Origin: Nymphaea colorata
Taxonomy: Eukaryota; Streptophyta; Magnoliopsida; Nymphaeales; Nymphaeaceae
Direction of reading: 5' to 3'
NCBI RefSeq assembly: GCF_008831285.2
Contig: NC_045138.2
Coordinates: 17,083,934-17,147,933 of the forward strand
Length of the DNA: 64,000 nucleotides
Shown: positions 24,324-37,102 of the stretch, piece after piece
How the letters are laid out: the number at the start of each line of letters is the position of its first letter
Numbering within the stretch: the stretch's first letter is position 1
Position numbers and translations under genes: made by a program
Notes under the pieces: generated by a model
Told to the model about the DNA's origin: nothing
The model's database searches: none
What the model saw: only the letters and a program-made list of their open reading frames with translations

Positions 24324-26909
24324 CCTTCCTCCCCACCCAAAAGAAGTTGTCCCAAAAAAATCCAACAACCCAAATCTTCAGAACCCTATTTCCAGAAGCA
24401 TGGTCTAATAAGCATGATGAAGAACAGTCACCAATCAACAAAATTTTTTCATGAATCACAAAACCACCATCTTCGTTTGATCCCAAACATTCAAGAGAAA
24501 CAAAGAGACCCCAAAATCTACGGAGGCCTAATGCAACAAGCCACAAAGGACAGCAATGGCAAGAGCAGCAGAAAAGCCCCAACCTTTCTTTCTTAAATTC
24601 AAGAAGCAGGCACCTCTACGAACGCAACGAATGAACCAGAGGAACCATGAAATCAACGTAGAGATATATAAGTTAGGAATATGAATCCATTATTCCTCCA
24701 CCAAAGCAAGCAGAAAAGAAGCAAGGAAAGATTTTCTCCGGGCTGGGGCTTTCAAGATATCAAAAGGAGAAAAAAATTAAGAGGAACCTCCCAAAAAAAA
24801 CGAAAAATGAGACAGCGAAAAGCAGAGCCCAAGATTCGCAAGTCCAATTCCTACTCGCATAGACGATTAAAGGCATAATATTCTAATGGCGGAGCCCAAG
24901 ACACCATGGTCGACAAAAAAAAAAGAGAGAGAGAGACAGAGAGAGGGAAGAGATAGAAAGAGAAAGAGACTGACACCTCAAGAAACGAATTGTAACGACA
25001 GGAAAATGAAAAAAAAAAAAACTCTTCAAACTAACAATAAACAATAATAATGAGGGAGAGAAAGAGAGACAGGGAGGAGGAGGACTTGCTGCTAGACAAC
25101 ACCCACCCTTTGACGAACTTGCAGAGGTGGGGCTCTCCCCGTCTTATTATTCCCACTTTTTCAACCGAGAGAGAACAAACTAAATTAAAATTTGTTTTGT
25201 ATAAGCAAAAGAAAATAAAATAAAATTTCTTTTACGTAAGCAGAAGAAAAGAGAGAGAGAGAATAAAAAAATAGAAAGAAGGAGAGGGAGGACAAAGGAC
25301 AAAGCCAACGAAGAAAAATCGCGGAGACTCACCTTTGAATCTTAACAATCATGAACACAGGTCTTGCTACTAAGAATTTTTTATAAGCCTGCGGTTTCTT
25401 TACGATGTATTGGCCCATGAAAAATTGAATCCATTAGAAGAAAAGCTACGAGTGACCGAACGCTTCTGGACAATGAAAGAAATACACCCTGAAAGAAATC
25501 CACAGATCTACACTTAAATTCTCCCTGCACAAAAGGTGCAAAAGAACATTCTTATGAGTATTACTCTTCTTTTCAAATTTTTTTACTTGAGTCAAGAAAG
25601 CCTTTCAAGAGCATACCACCTCATAAATAAATCCCAAGTAACCCAGTGAACAACTAAATGCATTTGTGAGCACTACAAAATAAGATCAAATGCAACAAAA
25701 AAATGCCAAAAAATAAACTAAAAAAAGGCCTAAATGACAAGGTGACACTTTCATAACACTTTTCCTGAACTTCAGTTATCGTTATCACATTCAAAGTATC
25801 TTCTAAGCCCCTATTGTTCTTTCAACCAAACAACAATGCATATAAAACTAGCTCATTCTCATAAATGAAAAAAAAAAGGAGCAGTCTAACGGTGTCTCAA
25901 TCCAACTGACCTTTTCACCAAACTCAAGAAATCAAGCACCAAGACAAAACTTTTATTTAACAATTCTTTGTGAAAGCATCTCTACGCCATAAAGAACGAG
26001 AAAGTTGAGGCACACTTTGAGACAGCGACTACATATCCACAACTTGGCGTACCCTGTGATTAAGTTCGATTCATTATGAATCGACAAAAAAAGGTATTGC
26101 CGTATTGAATTTTTCTGCAAATAATTCAAAATGAAGAGGGGCTTTTGAAAAAGCAGCTGCCCACTCTCGTTTCACCGGAGTGGGTCAGGTTCGCCACGGA
26201 GCCGCGAAAGGAAAAAGCAGGGCAGCCAGCTCTATGGAACTTGTCTCAAATTAATTTGAGCCAGGTTTAAATATGTACTCGAAATGTTCAATTCTATGAA
26301 CTTGATTTAAAATAGAATGAGAGAGTAATTAAACAAGTAATAACTAAACGAGTAAAACAAATTAAGCGGTTAAGAAAATTGAGACAGACTTAACAAAAGC
26401 AACGAACTTGTTCTATAAAAAGGTTGGCTCGAGTGAGTTGAAGCTAAGCTCAACCGGACTCACTGTGCTGCCTTAGGAAGAGAGAGAGACAGTTCGATAG
26501 GAGAGAAACTGTAGAAGACAGGGGTCTCCGCTTCCACGATTCGAAACGTGGTCCCCACAACAGGCAGGCGACGTGGCAGATTTTCAGCCGTTGCGGGCCA
26601 GAATCCAAGGCTTTTGTCCAATCATTGCGTGACAAGTTGCGAAGGAAGCTTGCTGAGTAAAACACGTGGCGGTGACGTGGTTGACCAGGCAAAGAGGTGG
26701 AGAGGGCAAGTGGGGCCCACATTTTGGCTTGGGAGTTGGGAAGCCCGAGTCGGCAGCGGTGGGCCCTCTACCGGTCAAAAGTTCGTTGACTCGCTGTCCA
26801 TAGAATTTCATTTTGGGGCCTACATTTTGGGTATAATTTCATTACCACGATTCTACCTTCTCAATATTTTAAATACATGCAGCAAATGCATTAAGTAACA
26901 CGTCACAAC
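24324..26909. other. WRKY upstream region
   Basis: On the WRKY sense strand this begins with CT-rich leader-like DNA (long GA runs on plus, about 24920-25310). A GTGAGT donor-like site near 25330 follows GATTCAAAG, which would allow a 5'-leader intron (inference). From 25.4 to 26.4 kb the DNA is AT-rich without features. From 26.5 to 26.8 kb it becomes GC-richer with G-boxes and W-boxes, described separately. Confidence 0.4.
26663..26791. promoter_or_regulatory. G-box and W-box cluster upstream of the WRKY gene
   Basis: Within 130 bases: CACGTG at 26663-26668, an ACGTGG core just after it, TTGACC at 26681-26686, GGTCAA at 26773-26778 and TTGACT at 26786-26791. The cluster sits in a locally GC-rich stretch 2.3 kb upstream of the WRKY start codon. 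It could be the core promoter if the gene has a long leader intron, or an enhancer. The cores are short and may occur by chance, so the function is inferred. Confidence 0.35.
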
Positions 26910-27502
26910 TAGCTGTGAACAATCAGCTCCACTCATTAAAGTTTGGATCATGAACGAGTTTTAGTTGAGTAGAGCTCGAGTTTATGAGTCGATTCATCCA
27001 AATAATCAAGTTGAGTTCGAATTCAACAAGTAACTATCGAGTTGAGCTCGAGCTTTAATTGATTTTGTCGAACTTTAATCAAATTGATATATTCAATTAA
27101 ATTTACAAGTTTGTCAAGTCTTAATCGAGTCCAACTCGAGCTCAATACGTAACGATGAATATCAATTCTATTCAAATGAGTGTGTCGATCCTTAATCGAG
27201 TTGAGCTCGAGCTCAACACGTAACGATGAATATCAATTATATTCAAATGAGTTTGTCGATCCTTAATCGAGTTGAGCTCGAACTCAACAAATAACGATGA
27301 ATGTCAATTCTATTCAAACGATTTTATCCAACTTTAATCGAGTCGAGCTCGAGCTCAACACGTAACTGCTGAGTCAAGCTCGAGCTGCTTTTGTCAATGT
27401 ATTTTTGAGCCAAGTTGAGCTTGAGTTGCTTTCATCGAGCTATTCTCGAGCTTGAGCTTGAGCTAACTGAACTCAGGTTGACTTGGCTTGTGTTCACACC
27501 TA
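26910..27502. mobile_element. hAT-type non-autonomous element with perfect 8-bp target duplication
   Basis: The left terminus TAGCTGTGAACAA and the reverse complement of the right terminus TAGGTGTGAACACAA form short inverted repeats. GTCACAAC lies immediately outside both ends (26902-26909 and 27503-27510), the 8-bp target duplication expected of hAT elements. The interior encodes nothing and consists largely of GAGCTCGAG-type words and a 71-bp tandem array. The 593-bp size indicates a non-autonomous copy mobilised in trans. Confidence 0.85.
27126..27385. repeat. 71-bp tandem array inside the hAT element
   Basis: Units start at 27126, 27197, 27268 and 27339, exactly 71 bases apart. The first three are complete and the fourth is partial. 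Each begins CGAGT(T/C)(G/C)A then GCTCGAGCTCAAC, continues with ACGATGAATATCAATT, and ends CGATCCTTAAT or a variant of it. The GAGCTC/CTCGAG palindromes recur in every unit. Confidence 0.9.
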
Positions 27503-28740
27503 GTCACAACTTAGGTTCCCAATAAGACACTGTGTTAAAACTGAAAATGACAAAAAAAAAAGAAAACTTTTGATGGTAAACCAAAAAGTTCAACTTTGAT
27601 GACAGAAGCCAACGGTCATCGGTCATCGTATAGTTTGAATGAATTCCACAATTGCAAGTGAAATGCTATGATAAACAACATTACAATGATAAACGTGAAA
27701 TTTGTGCCCTTCCTTCTCATATTGCACACCTAACTGGCCTCCTTTTAGATTTGAATCAAAATATCAAACACTCGGAAGTTTCACTATTTACAAACGTGCA
27801 TGCATTTTTCTTTGGATTGAATTCTTCAGCTCTTTATTAGAATTCATGCTTCACCTTACATACATACAACGAGAAAATTTTAACATTACGTTTTCTATAC
27901 TGCTTAGACCTTCGGTATTTTTTTTTTTCACATGATTCTAGAGAGGAATAGACAAGCAGTCTAAATTTGTTTATATGTCATTGATTTAATTTTAAGAACT
28001 CCCAAATAAGATTAAGTATTAACGAATGTGACAGCGGTTTTGTTATTATTGTACAACGTGAATGCATTTATATACAATTTTTTATTCCTTCCTTCCATTT
28101 TAAAATACGTTTATTGCAAATCTTGATCCCTATTTTATATAAGAGGAAACAATGTTGCCCAGCATGTGGAGACACATGACGTGAGAAGTCATTCGTCTTT
28201 TTTTCTTTTAAATTATTCATCGGTCCGGCCCCGCTTGGAAAATAAATATTAAAAGCTGACTTTTCTAGAAATTCGTGCAAATATAAAGGGTACTTTTGTC
28301 ATACGAAAAATATGGAAACCGAGCCTCAAGGCCCGTCAACGTCCTCCAAAATTTTAAAGGTCACCTTTGCGAAACAAACCATGTTTTAAGTAAAATTTTC
28401 CCGAAAGGCACCCTGACCGATTTAGTTTTGCTAAAACGTGCTACAGTATCCCAAGTTGTACGTCGTAAATAAATTCTCAAGGAAAATAATGTCATCTCGC
28501 AGTTTTCATTGAAAATGAAGAGAAATCGTACTCATCTTCTCATGGATGGGAAGGAGAGAAATTACTCCCAAAGTTTTCTTTAATTTTGGATGCTTAAGGA
28601 GCATACTGTACTTGATCAAACTAACTTGATCATACTTGATCAAACTAAAGGTACGTATACAACAGGTCTTTAGTTTGATTCTCGTAGATGTTATGCTTAT
28701 GTGTCTTAAGATGATAAGACACGAGATCCAAGTTAAAGGG

Positions 28741-28857
28741 TGCATCGTTCTATCACTGACACTGGCGCAATTTAAGACCTCGAAGGCAGGAAGAATGAGG
28801 GGCCTTCGAGGTTGCTTCGGGCGATGGAATGATCTTCTCACTCACCCAAATTTCGGA
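28741..28857. repeat. Short dispersed repeat, copy 1
   Basis: A block of about 117 bases containing TGCATCG, TATCACTGACACTGGCGCA, GAGGGGCCTTCGAGG and CTCACTCACCCAAATTTC. A related block occurs at 45001-45125, where it interrupts one copy of the large duplication and so behaves like an insertion. It contains the self-complementary pair CCTCGAAGGC/GCCTTCGAGG. No coding capacity. The family is not recognised. Confidence 0.6.
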
Positions 28858-29137
28858 TGACAATTTGTACAGATTGAAAAAAAGATTTCACCGTAGGTTG
28901 TATGCTTTCGATGGCATTCAAAAAATGAATAGAAATTGATATCACAATGAAACATCGACATGGGGATCGAGTTTCAAAAAAACATTTTGTGTAAATAGTT
29001 GTTGAAAATTCGTGAACTTGGTGGATGAAGATATTATTCAATCCATAGTTATAAATAAGAATCTTTAAGGTCAATGCTTATATTTTGATATAATAGCATA
29101 AGCAATATCATTTAAACTAAGCTCGAGTTTTCAGTTA

Positions 29138-31890
29138 GGGCCCGTTTGATGCAGTAGTGGAAGAATTTAACATGATAAAATTATCATGGTAATTTTTTTT
29201 GAAAAAATTTACATAGTATCTTCCAATCTAAGACCCTGTTTGATGACATGATAGAATTTAACGTGGTATAATTAACCATGTTTGTGCAAGTAAAATTAAC
29301 CATGTTTGATGCATATGGTGTTAGTAGTAGTTGGTTTTTTTTTTTCTTTTCCTCCCCAATTTAACGTGAAAAGAAAATGAAAAATGATCTTCTAAAACAA
29401 CAAAATGCTGATGTCAAATTTGAAACCAAAACATCATTTTTAACATTGAAATTAGTAGAATTTGAATTCCTAAGTTTACCACGACAACAGTAGGTTCCAT
29501 CCATTCGACCCAAGATAAAAATGGGTTTGCATTGGTTGCAAAGTTAATTAGTGTGAAGATAACTGATTTGGAGATCCTCCTCTCAATAAAACGATTATAT
29601 AGTTTACTTCAAAACAAGCACTGCCCGTTCAACAGAAGCTATTGAATGCTGGTCTTTTTTATGGATTCAAGTTTACTTTGCTTTATGACAATGTGAAGCG
29701 AGGATTGGCTACTAAATGAGATCAACGAACCAAATGTCTGTGTGCATGTGTGTTGCCTATGCTTGGCCGATAATTTCTTAGTACCATAGCATTGAAGAAT
29801 GTACAACTAATTATCAATTAACAAAATTAAATTACACCACATTAGTAATTAAATGTTGTTGGTATTGAAGGCCTGTGTATGAAAAATAGCAAAGAGGAAA
29901 GATCAGTTTTTGATGGTTTGCGTCAGTGGCGGAGCCAAAAAATTTTTGCTATGGGGCACTATGAAAAAAATCTCAAACTAAAATATATGTTATTTTAAAA
30001 TACATAAAAGTTGAAAAGCATTTTCAAGGACATGAGAGCTTTCTTCCAAAAAAACTAACTTTTCTATTACTTTAAACTTAAAATTTTATTTTTTTTTTTA
30101 CTACTAAATTTCATGGTAACTAGTACATTGGATCTAATTTCAGCACTCTAGTACATGAAAGTAATTTTCATATCTCTTTCTTCTTCATCAAATCATAGAC
30201 AAATTTTCTGTTGCAAGGAATCAAGACTAAGCCTATTGTAGACAACTTTTCTGTTACATTGGATCAAATTTTCTTCATCAAATCATATTTTCTTTCTTCT
30301 TCAATAATGCTCGGTAATGCCCAAGCTTGAGCTGCAAGCCTATTATGAGAGGGACAAATTTGAGCTTCCCCACACTGGTATGCATCCAACGTTTGTCTCT
30401 TTGCCTGATCATCTTGAAGGCTATTTCAAACCAACTTTGTAATCCTTCATTAGTAAAAGAAATCTTCATTAAGCATGTTCTTGTACAACTTTAATATTGG
30501 TGTGACGAACTGCTGCACTTGCTTTATCAAGTGTAAGGTCTCAGCTTGACTAAAGGCTAAAGCTCATCCCTTGTCTCCACACGAACAAAGCAAAAACAAA
30601 AACGAAAACAACACGAACAAAGCAAAAACAAAAACGAAAACAACAAAAACCATGTAGTGTTCAACTTCAATCTCATTTCAGAAAACAAAAATGAAAGAAA
30701 CAACAAACAAAAAACGCCAGTAATATGGAATTTAAATTGCACACAAACGAGAGAGAACAAGTCAAGTGGAGAAACTCTGCTTCTGGCATCATCCACCTTA
30801 GAGATAGAGAGCACATTTCAGTTGAGGGGAATTAGCAGATTTAGGGCTAACGAGATGCAGACAAAATAAAAAATAAATCAAACAAATAGACATTAAACGC
30901 CCAGAACCAAACACCCAAAATCGCTGTAGGGCTGAAAGATGTGGGGGGAAGAACTGAGAAGGGGAAGAGCCAACCTGTGGTGGAGGGGGGAAGGCCGAAG
31001 GGAGGAGCAGAGTCAGCAGACCTGCTGCTGCCGGAGCTCTGTCCTGGGGCTGTAGAGGGGAGAAGATCCAAGCAAACTTGCTGATAGCCTAATGTTGGAG
31101 CTGCGGAGAATTGCTGCGGCAACGAAACGAAAGAGCGTGCAAGATGCACAGATTGGGACCGGATCCATTTTTGGCGTGGGCAACACACGTCAACAGGGGC
31201 ATGAGGCAGACTGTGGCTCCATTTCACTGTGGAGCTTTCTTGCGGTGGCGTGGGCAGGCGCCCACGCTTGCCCCACGTTGGCTCTGCTACTGGTTTGCGT
31301 GTGACAGAGCGACATGTAGAGGTGCATAAGGCGCACCTGGGGCTGCAATCGGGCGACGTAGGAGACACACTGAGAGAGAAGGAGACGCAGAGGAAACACA
31401 ACAAGAGAAGAGGAGACGCAGCGACAGAGGAGAGACCTGTGCAGTAGCAAAGGTGAGGAACAAAAGCGCAACAGAGTAGGAGACATGGAGACAGAAGGAG
31501 ACGCAGACCTGTGCAACGAGAGAGGAGGAGAAGACCGTCGAGTGTGAGGGAGGAGGACAAGCAGACCTGTGGAGTGCAGCGAGAGAGGAGCCCTTCCGTC
31601 GACCGCGAAGAAGGAGGAGACACAGTGAGGTGTAGCGAGAGAGAAGAGGGGAAAAGATGGGCGTTCACTGAAAAAGAGGAGAGAAATTGAGAGCCCTAAC
31701 GGCTCTCAATTTTGTCTGTGCCAAAAAGTCGGTCTTGTGAGGACTGAGTTTTTCACAAGCAAAATTTCACCCGATGGCAATAAACATTTCAGGTGAAATT
31801 TTTAAGCGTTTGTTGCGAAGAACGGTGAACGGATGAAATTTCATTCTCTCGTAGATGCACAGGATTTTTTCCTCTGCATCAAACGGGCCC
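29138..31890. mobile_element. PIF/Harbinger-type element of 2.75 kb, TTA target duplication
   Basis: The left end GGGCCCGTTTGATGCAG is matched exactly by the reverse complement of the right end (17 bases). TTA stands directly outside both ends (29135-29137 and 31891-31893). A G-rich terminus of this kind with a 3-bp TTA duplication is characteristic of PIF/Harbinger elements. No transposase frame is recognisable, so it is non-autonomous. A diverged echo of the left end, with CTGTTTGATGACATGATAG, lies near 29229, and an AGTGGCGGAGCC fragment near 29924. The region 30.85-31.68 kb is GC-rich and purine-rich on plus, with repeated GGAGACGCAG and GACCTGTG words. Its open minus frame of 273 codons is low-complexity and starts at GTG. 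The element landed in GAGCTCGAG-rich repeat DNA, visible on both flanks. Confidence 0.85.
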
Positions 31891-31893
31891 TTA

Positions 31894-33263
31894 AGCTTGA
31901 GCTCAACTCATATAGTCAAGCCTAGCGGAGTGAGTTCAAGTCAAGCTCGAGCTAGTTGTATAGTCATGCCTATTGTTTTATCCAATAATTCATTCTCTTC
32001 GTAGGCCCACACCATTTCAGAATTTTACCATTTCATCTGGTCTCCCTCCAGGGTTGACAGAGGCCATGGCCCCTTTACATTAAAAAAAAAAAGTCAAAAT
32101 TTTACTTGTAAATTTTAAAAATTTTAGTTTAACCCTATATATAAAATTTAAGATTGACGATTATTAAAATTTTGAAACTATAGTTCGGCTTACGACAAAG
32201 AAATTCTTAACTCTACCCTTGCTTGCAGCTATACCTCAGCTTTAGGAGTTCCCTTAGCAGCCAATCTGTTCACACTGCACAGTATCAACGGTGCAAAATC
32301 TCATTTTATTAATGGCAATAGTCTATAGAAGTAAAGCATGGGTAACTTTCTGGTTTGCTTGCTCACAACATCTCAGATGAAGGAAATGGATTTGCTGCAA
32401 GAATTTTAAGTGCATCATCAATAACCAACCATTTTCTTAATAATCGGCAAATAACAAAAACTAACGGGCAAGCAAATTAACCTGCAAAATCTTTGTTGTA
32501 TCATTTTTCTCCTTATTTATAGAATTTCAATTTGAAATCCAAATTCAAATTGCAAGATAGGTGGGACTCAAAGTACAAGTGTGGCAGTTAATCAACAATT
32601 TTCGCGGTGAAATTTTTTCACCGCTGTAAAATCAACAACAGTGGCATTCTACCGAAAATGCCAGTAAACCATCTATTAATTTATTGCTGCTTTTTAGTAA
32701 CGTCGCTGAAGATCGTCTTTTGCCGGTCTTCAGCAGAATGAGTTGTGTCCGCTGTTTTATGAGTGTGCAACTTACATACTCAGTAAAAGAAAGGGGATAT
32801 TTGCGTAACTTTAAAAAAAAACATGTCTTTTATATTCAATTCACTTTTTTTTTTTCATTTCTATCTTGTAAAAAAGTTGTCTTTTTCTACGTGAACAAGA
32901 GTACTCTTGTTATTAACCAATATGGGGCACATAACCAGGTGTTGGCCTTCAGCGGCTTTTTTTTTAGGACTTCACTGAAGGGCTCGGTCAGTAGTGAATT
33001 TCTTTGAAAATGTCAATAAAGTTTCTCTTATTTTTGCTTCTTTAGTTATGTTCCTCGTCACTAAATGTCATTAACGACAGTGGGATGCGTTACTAAAAGT
33101 GCATATTCAAATTTCTTACCTGACCTTCCTTTCATCAACCTTTCAGTGATGTGAAAACTTTACATTAGTAAACCTTTGGCAGCTCTCCCCTTTCAAAACT
33201 CTCTCTTTCTTCTTTTTTCCCACCCATGCCGTAGCTCACCCCCTAGGCTTTCTCTATCTCTCT

Positions 33264-33300
<37 letters not shown>

Positions 33301-33605
33301 CATATGGCTATTTTTTCACGTTTTCCCTCTTGCTTTTATTTTTGTCTATTTTTTTTTCTTGTTAACTTCTTTTTTTGCTGTTTTTTTCTTTTCCGTTGTT
33401 AAAGCTACCGGGTAAGCAATCTAATATTCTAATTAGACCTAGAACCCCTCTACTGAGAAGAATGGCTCTCTAAGTTCCGTTTTGCTAATAATCTAAGGGA
33501 CGTAGAGCGGTGAAACTTTCACCGGTACAGGTCTCTCACTTTCAATGATGCATATGTGGATCAGTAAAAAAAAAGATAAAAACATTTTAGTGACACAAAG
33601 TCATG
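31894..33605. other. Repeat-flanked AT-rich region without genes
   Basis: Starts with GCTTGAGCTCAACTC-type repeat DNA that continues the sequence interrupted by the Harbinger element. The rest is AT-rich with long T runs and a TA microsatellite at 33267-33297. The plus frame 32684-33007 is Phe/Lys-rich from T runs and looks fortuitous. Confidence 0.5.
33267..33297. repeat. (TA)n microsatellite
   Basis: About 15 TA dinucleotides directly after a CT-rich run. Confidence 0.9.
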
Positions 33606-33830
33606 ACAGTAAAAGTATGGAAACTTTGGGGATGCGAATTTCGCGTAGGCAAAAGAGAACATTATAAATCACGTCAAAACTGGTATTCTACGACGCGAAA
33701 TTCAGTCCCCAAGCAGGTCCAAGCGGAGCTCGGTGATTATACGTATGGATTGCTCCTTTGCGTCGTTGAATTTGAACCCATGACCAGCTGAGCTGCCTGC
33801 TGGTTATGTTGTTCATGGAATTTCATAAAT
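33606..33830 (-). mobile_element. tRNA-related SINE-like element
   Basis: On the minus strand the 5' part reads CAGCTCAGCTGGTCATGGG followed by GGTTCAAATTC, similar to the A and B boxes of a tRNA-type RNA polymerase III promoter. Downstream is a unique body with TTTCGCGTCG and CATCCCCAAAGTTTCCATAC. Part of the body and the B box recur at 40550-40712 within the second duplication copy. The tRNA-like head and short length suggest a SINE; a poly(A) tail and target duplication are not clear. Confidence 0.45.
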
Positions 33831-34805
33831 CCTAGTTTTTGCTCTAAAATCTTCTCTAAAAAGAAGATGTTACAAATAATCAGTATTTAGGTGGAATCAA
33901 AATATTACTACTACCCTCTTTGTTTCATGATCTTTCTTGTATTTACAGATTGCTATTGAATATATGGTGAATGAATCAAATTAAGGAATAATAGGTAACA
34001 AATCTATACAAAAATGAAGCTTGATTTGTTGGTATCCATAATTGCTTCTTTTGGATTTATTACATTACAATCATACCGTACCTGCAGTTTCTAGATTCAA
34101 TCAATTTCTCCACTATAAATTGGATTGCTAACCTCTCTCTATGTATCAGAGTTTGCTTTTCTTGCTTTTATCATATGTAAAAGCTGCCCTTCAGCATGTG
34201 GTTCCGAGAAACCTACTGAGCTAGGTACTTCAGTTTGATTCGCTTCCAATGGTATTCATGAGAATTGAAAATATAGTTATATGAATGTTTCTCTAATTCC
34301 TCAACATGAACGCACTTATATATGCGTGTTATACTGTTTATTCAAATTATTCATTGTCTGCAAGCTAAAACATGTTATGACACGAATACTTTCACCTTCA
34401 AGGTCCATCACCTTGATTAAGTGAACAAGTTTTTCTACATTGTCACGTTTTTTTTACTAAGATTTTTTTGCTAAATTCTTGACATGACATGAATATTTTA
34501 AATTAAAAAGTTTTGCTACATTGTCATATTTTTTTACCAAGAATTTTTTGCTAAATTCTTGACATGACATGAATATTTTCATTCCCCAAGGTCCATCACC
34601 TTAATTAAATTAACAAGGTTTGCTACATTGTCATATTTTTTTACTGGAAGGACACCATTTCCAGTTATAGATTAAAAAAGAAAGCTATTTTTTACTTTCA
34701 AAGTTGTAGCTTTCATATCAAAATTTTTTCACCGAGAAGCAGGAGCGGAAAATCGGATGAGAGCTGCAGTGGACAAAGACGGAGAAGGGTGTGCGGATGA
34801 TGAAG

Positions 34806-35384
34806 CCGGCCATAGCGGCTTTGTCCGACGCATGCATTGCCAAACACATTCAATTCCAGCTCCGTGAATCTCTCGCTCTGGTTGTTCAGAGCCAATACAG
34901 CCAAGATTTAGTACGTTAAAATTCCAAAGAAAATCATGTGGATTTTTTTTTTTGCTTCGTTTACAGTTGCTATTATAGTTAAGCCTTGTTATAAAAAGAA
35001 AACAGTATACATTAATTTGAACAATATATGCGGATGATGAAAGTCAAATTCTGCCTCAGAGATGTAAAATGCTTATATTGTATATAAACTGAATCAATTA
35101 CATTAATGTGTATAAAACGAAGCATTTTACATCTCAACGGCGAAGAGAGTGAGATCATTACAAGAGGAATAAAACTTTGACTCTCTTCATCTTCATGTAT
35201 TATTTAAATTAATATATATTCTTTTCTATTCATAGCAAGGCTTAAGCAAAATAGCAACTCTAAATGAAGCAAAAAAAAAAACCACCGGATTATTTTCAAG
35301 AATTTTAACAAGAGCAAGAGATTCCGGGCACTGGAATTGAATGTGTTTGGCAATGAACGCATCGGATCAAGCAGCCATGGCCGG
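34806..35384. mobile_element. Foldback element, copy A
   Basis: The left arm begins CCGGCCATAGCGGCTTTG and the reverse complement of the right end begins CCGGCCATGGCTGCTTGA. Complementarity continues, imperfectly, almost to the centre near 35100 (for example GTTAAGCCTTGTTATA against its partner near 35245). The element is a long imperfect palindrome of about 580 bp. The arms contain a common word, CATTGCCAAACACATTCAATT, as inverted copies. Related copies occur at about 36000-36560 and 41158-41795. No protein is encoded, so it would be non-autonomous. Its superfamily is not determined. Confidence 0.75.
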
Positions 35385-35999
35385 GTTCGTGTTCCGCGCA
35401 CTAGTCATTGTCCTATTATGATTCTCCGACCAGTTGCCTCCAGAGAATTGACAAAGAATATTAAACACCAAAGAAATAGCAAATGAATGATCGAAATAAT
35501 GATCTTAACCCATTTCACATCTTCAATACATGGGTTTGGGATAGAGGAACTCCCTTAACTGAATTTGCATCCCTTCCATAAGCTTTTACTTGCTTCTTCA
35601 TTCAAGTCAGACCACATGAGATAAATCATACCATTACAATGGCATAATCATGGCTCATTTTAAGCCAACAAGATTCCAACTTCGTTCATGATTTCTCTTG
35701 TAAATGTAAAAAGTAGATGATTGTAATCTTATCTCTATAATTCCAACTTCGTTCATTTGTATCTAAAAAGGTTAAAAGAAGTCTCATTTTTTAGACTGGT
35801 TTGAGTTTTACTTGGCATCTTCTGAAAAGGCGTGTATGTTTTCAATTTAGTTGGGCCAATATGAGCATGTATTCTGCTCGGCTCTAGTAGCTTAGCACGT
35901 AAAAGGAAAGGTCTCTAATTCAAATCCTGTTAGGACTATGGCTCTATGTCTCAAGTGGTGGAGTATGATACCTTAGTCAAAGATGCACCATTGCCACTA

Positions 36000-36560
36000 T
36001 CGCTCTGGTTGTTCAGTGTCAATGCAACCAAGATTTAGTACGTTAAAATTCCAGAAACAATCATGTGGATCTTTTTTTTTTTTTTTTTGCTTCGTTTAGA
36101 GTTGCCGTTCTAGTTAAGCCTTGCTATAAATGGAAAACAACGTATAGTAATTTAAATAATATATGCAGATGAAGAGAGTCAAAGTTTTATTCTTGGTGTA
36201 ATAATCTCACTCTCTCTGTCGCTGAGACGTAAAATGCTTCATACATTGACATAAACCGAACTGATTACTTTAATGTGTAGAAAGTACAGAGTGGGATGGT
36301 TACAAGAAGGATGAAACTTCGACTCTCTTCATCATCTGCATATGTTATTTAAATTAATGTATATTATTTTCTATTTATAACTAGGCTTGAGCAAACTCTG
36401 AATGAAGCAAAAAAAAAAAAAAAAAAATTCCACAGGATTTTGTCGGGAAACTTATCGTCCTGAATCTTGGTGGCATTGGCACTCAACATCCAGAGCAAGA
36501 GATTCCTGGCATTGGAATTGAATTTGTTTGGCAATGAAGGCATCGAACCAAGCTGCCATT
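36000..36560. mobile_element. Foldback element, copy B (left end truncated)
   Basis: Starts within the left arm (CGCTCTGGTTGTTCAGTG), runs through the same palindromic core (centre near 36258) and ends in the right arm with TTTGTTTGGCAATGAAGGCA and AGCTGCCAT. The outer 50-60 bases of the left arm are missing. A (T)n run near 36070 and an (A)n run near 36410 lie at mirror-image positions. Confidence 0.7.
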
Positions 36561-37102
36561 GAATATGTTTGGGTTCTTCGGCTCCTACACAAATTTGGAA
36601 AATACCATTCGCTCTCAACCCAAACCAAATATTTCGGCTCCGCTTTCTGAGTGTGTTCATACAGTACTCATGAAAGAAGAGCTATCTGGCACTATTATTT
36701 CCGTCAGCCTCGTCGGCATTTCTTTGTCTTTCCCCTCCGGCGCTTCAAAGCACAACTTTGATCACAGGCAAAATCATTTAAGAGGGGCGGAGAGAATACT
36801 GGAAGGCGGAAGAATGTCACAACTCTTCAATACATAAATGAAGTTACAGTATCCTATGATTGAGTAGGTGAAAGATGAAAAGGAACAATAAATTTATTCC
36901 GCAAAATTAAACACCAAGAAAACATGAGAAAAAAAAGTAAGAATTGACGATTCGACAATAAAATAGCCAGTGGGTCATACTGAACTGACCAATTCAGGAA
37001 TTCCCACACGCCTGAAGAACATGGTCCTCTTATCATTTTATGGTGGTGTACATTAATACGCAATTATGGACATTCTCTTATTATTTCATTGCTTAAAATT
37101 TG

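Noticed and set aside
24324..24368. Start of the WRKY protein 15 codons upstream
   Set aside because: The extension is not part of the conserved MEEVEEAN start of this clade and does not begin with the family pattern.
30847..31668. Minus-strand frame of 273 codons, the longest in its region
   Set aside because: It begins at GTG, is low-complexity Leu/Ser/Pro from purine/pyrimidine runs, and lies entirely inside the Harbinger-type element.
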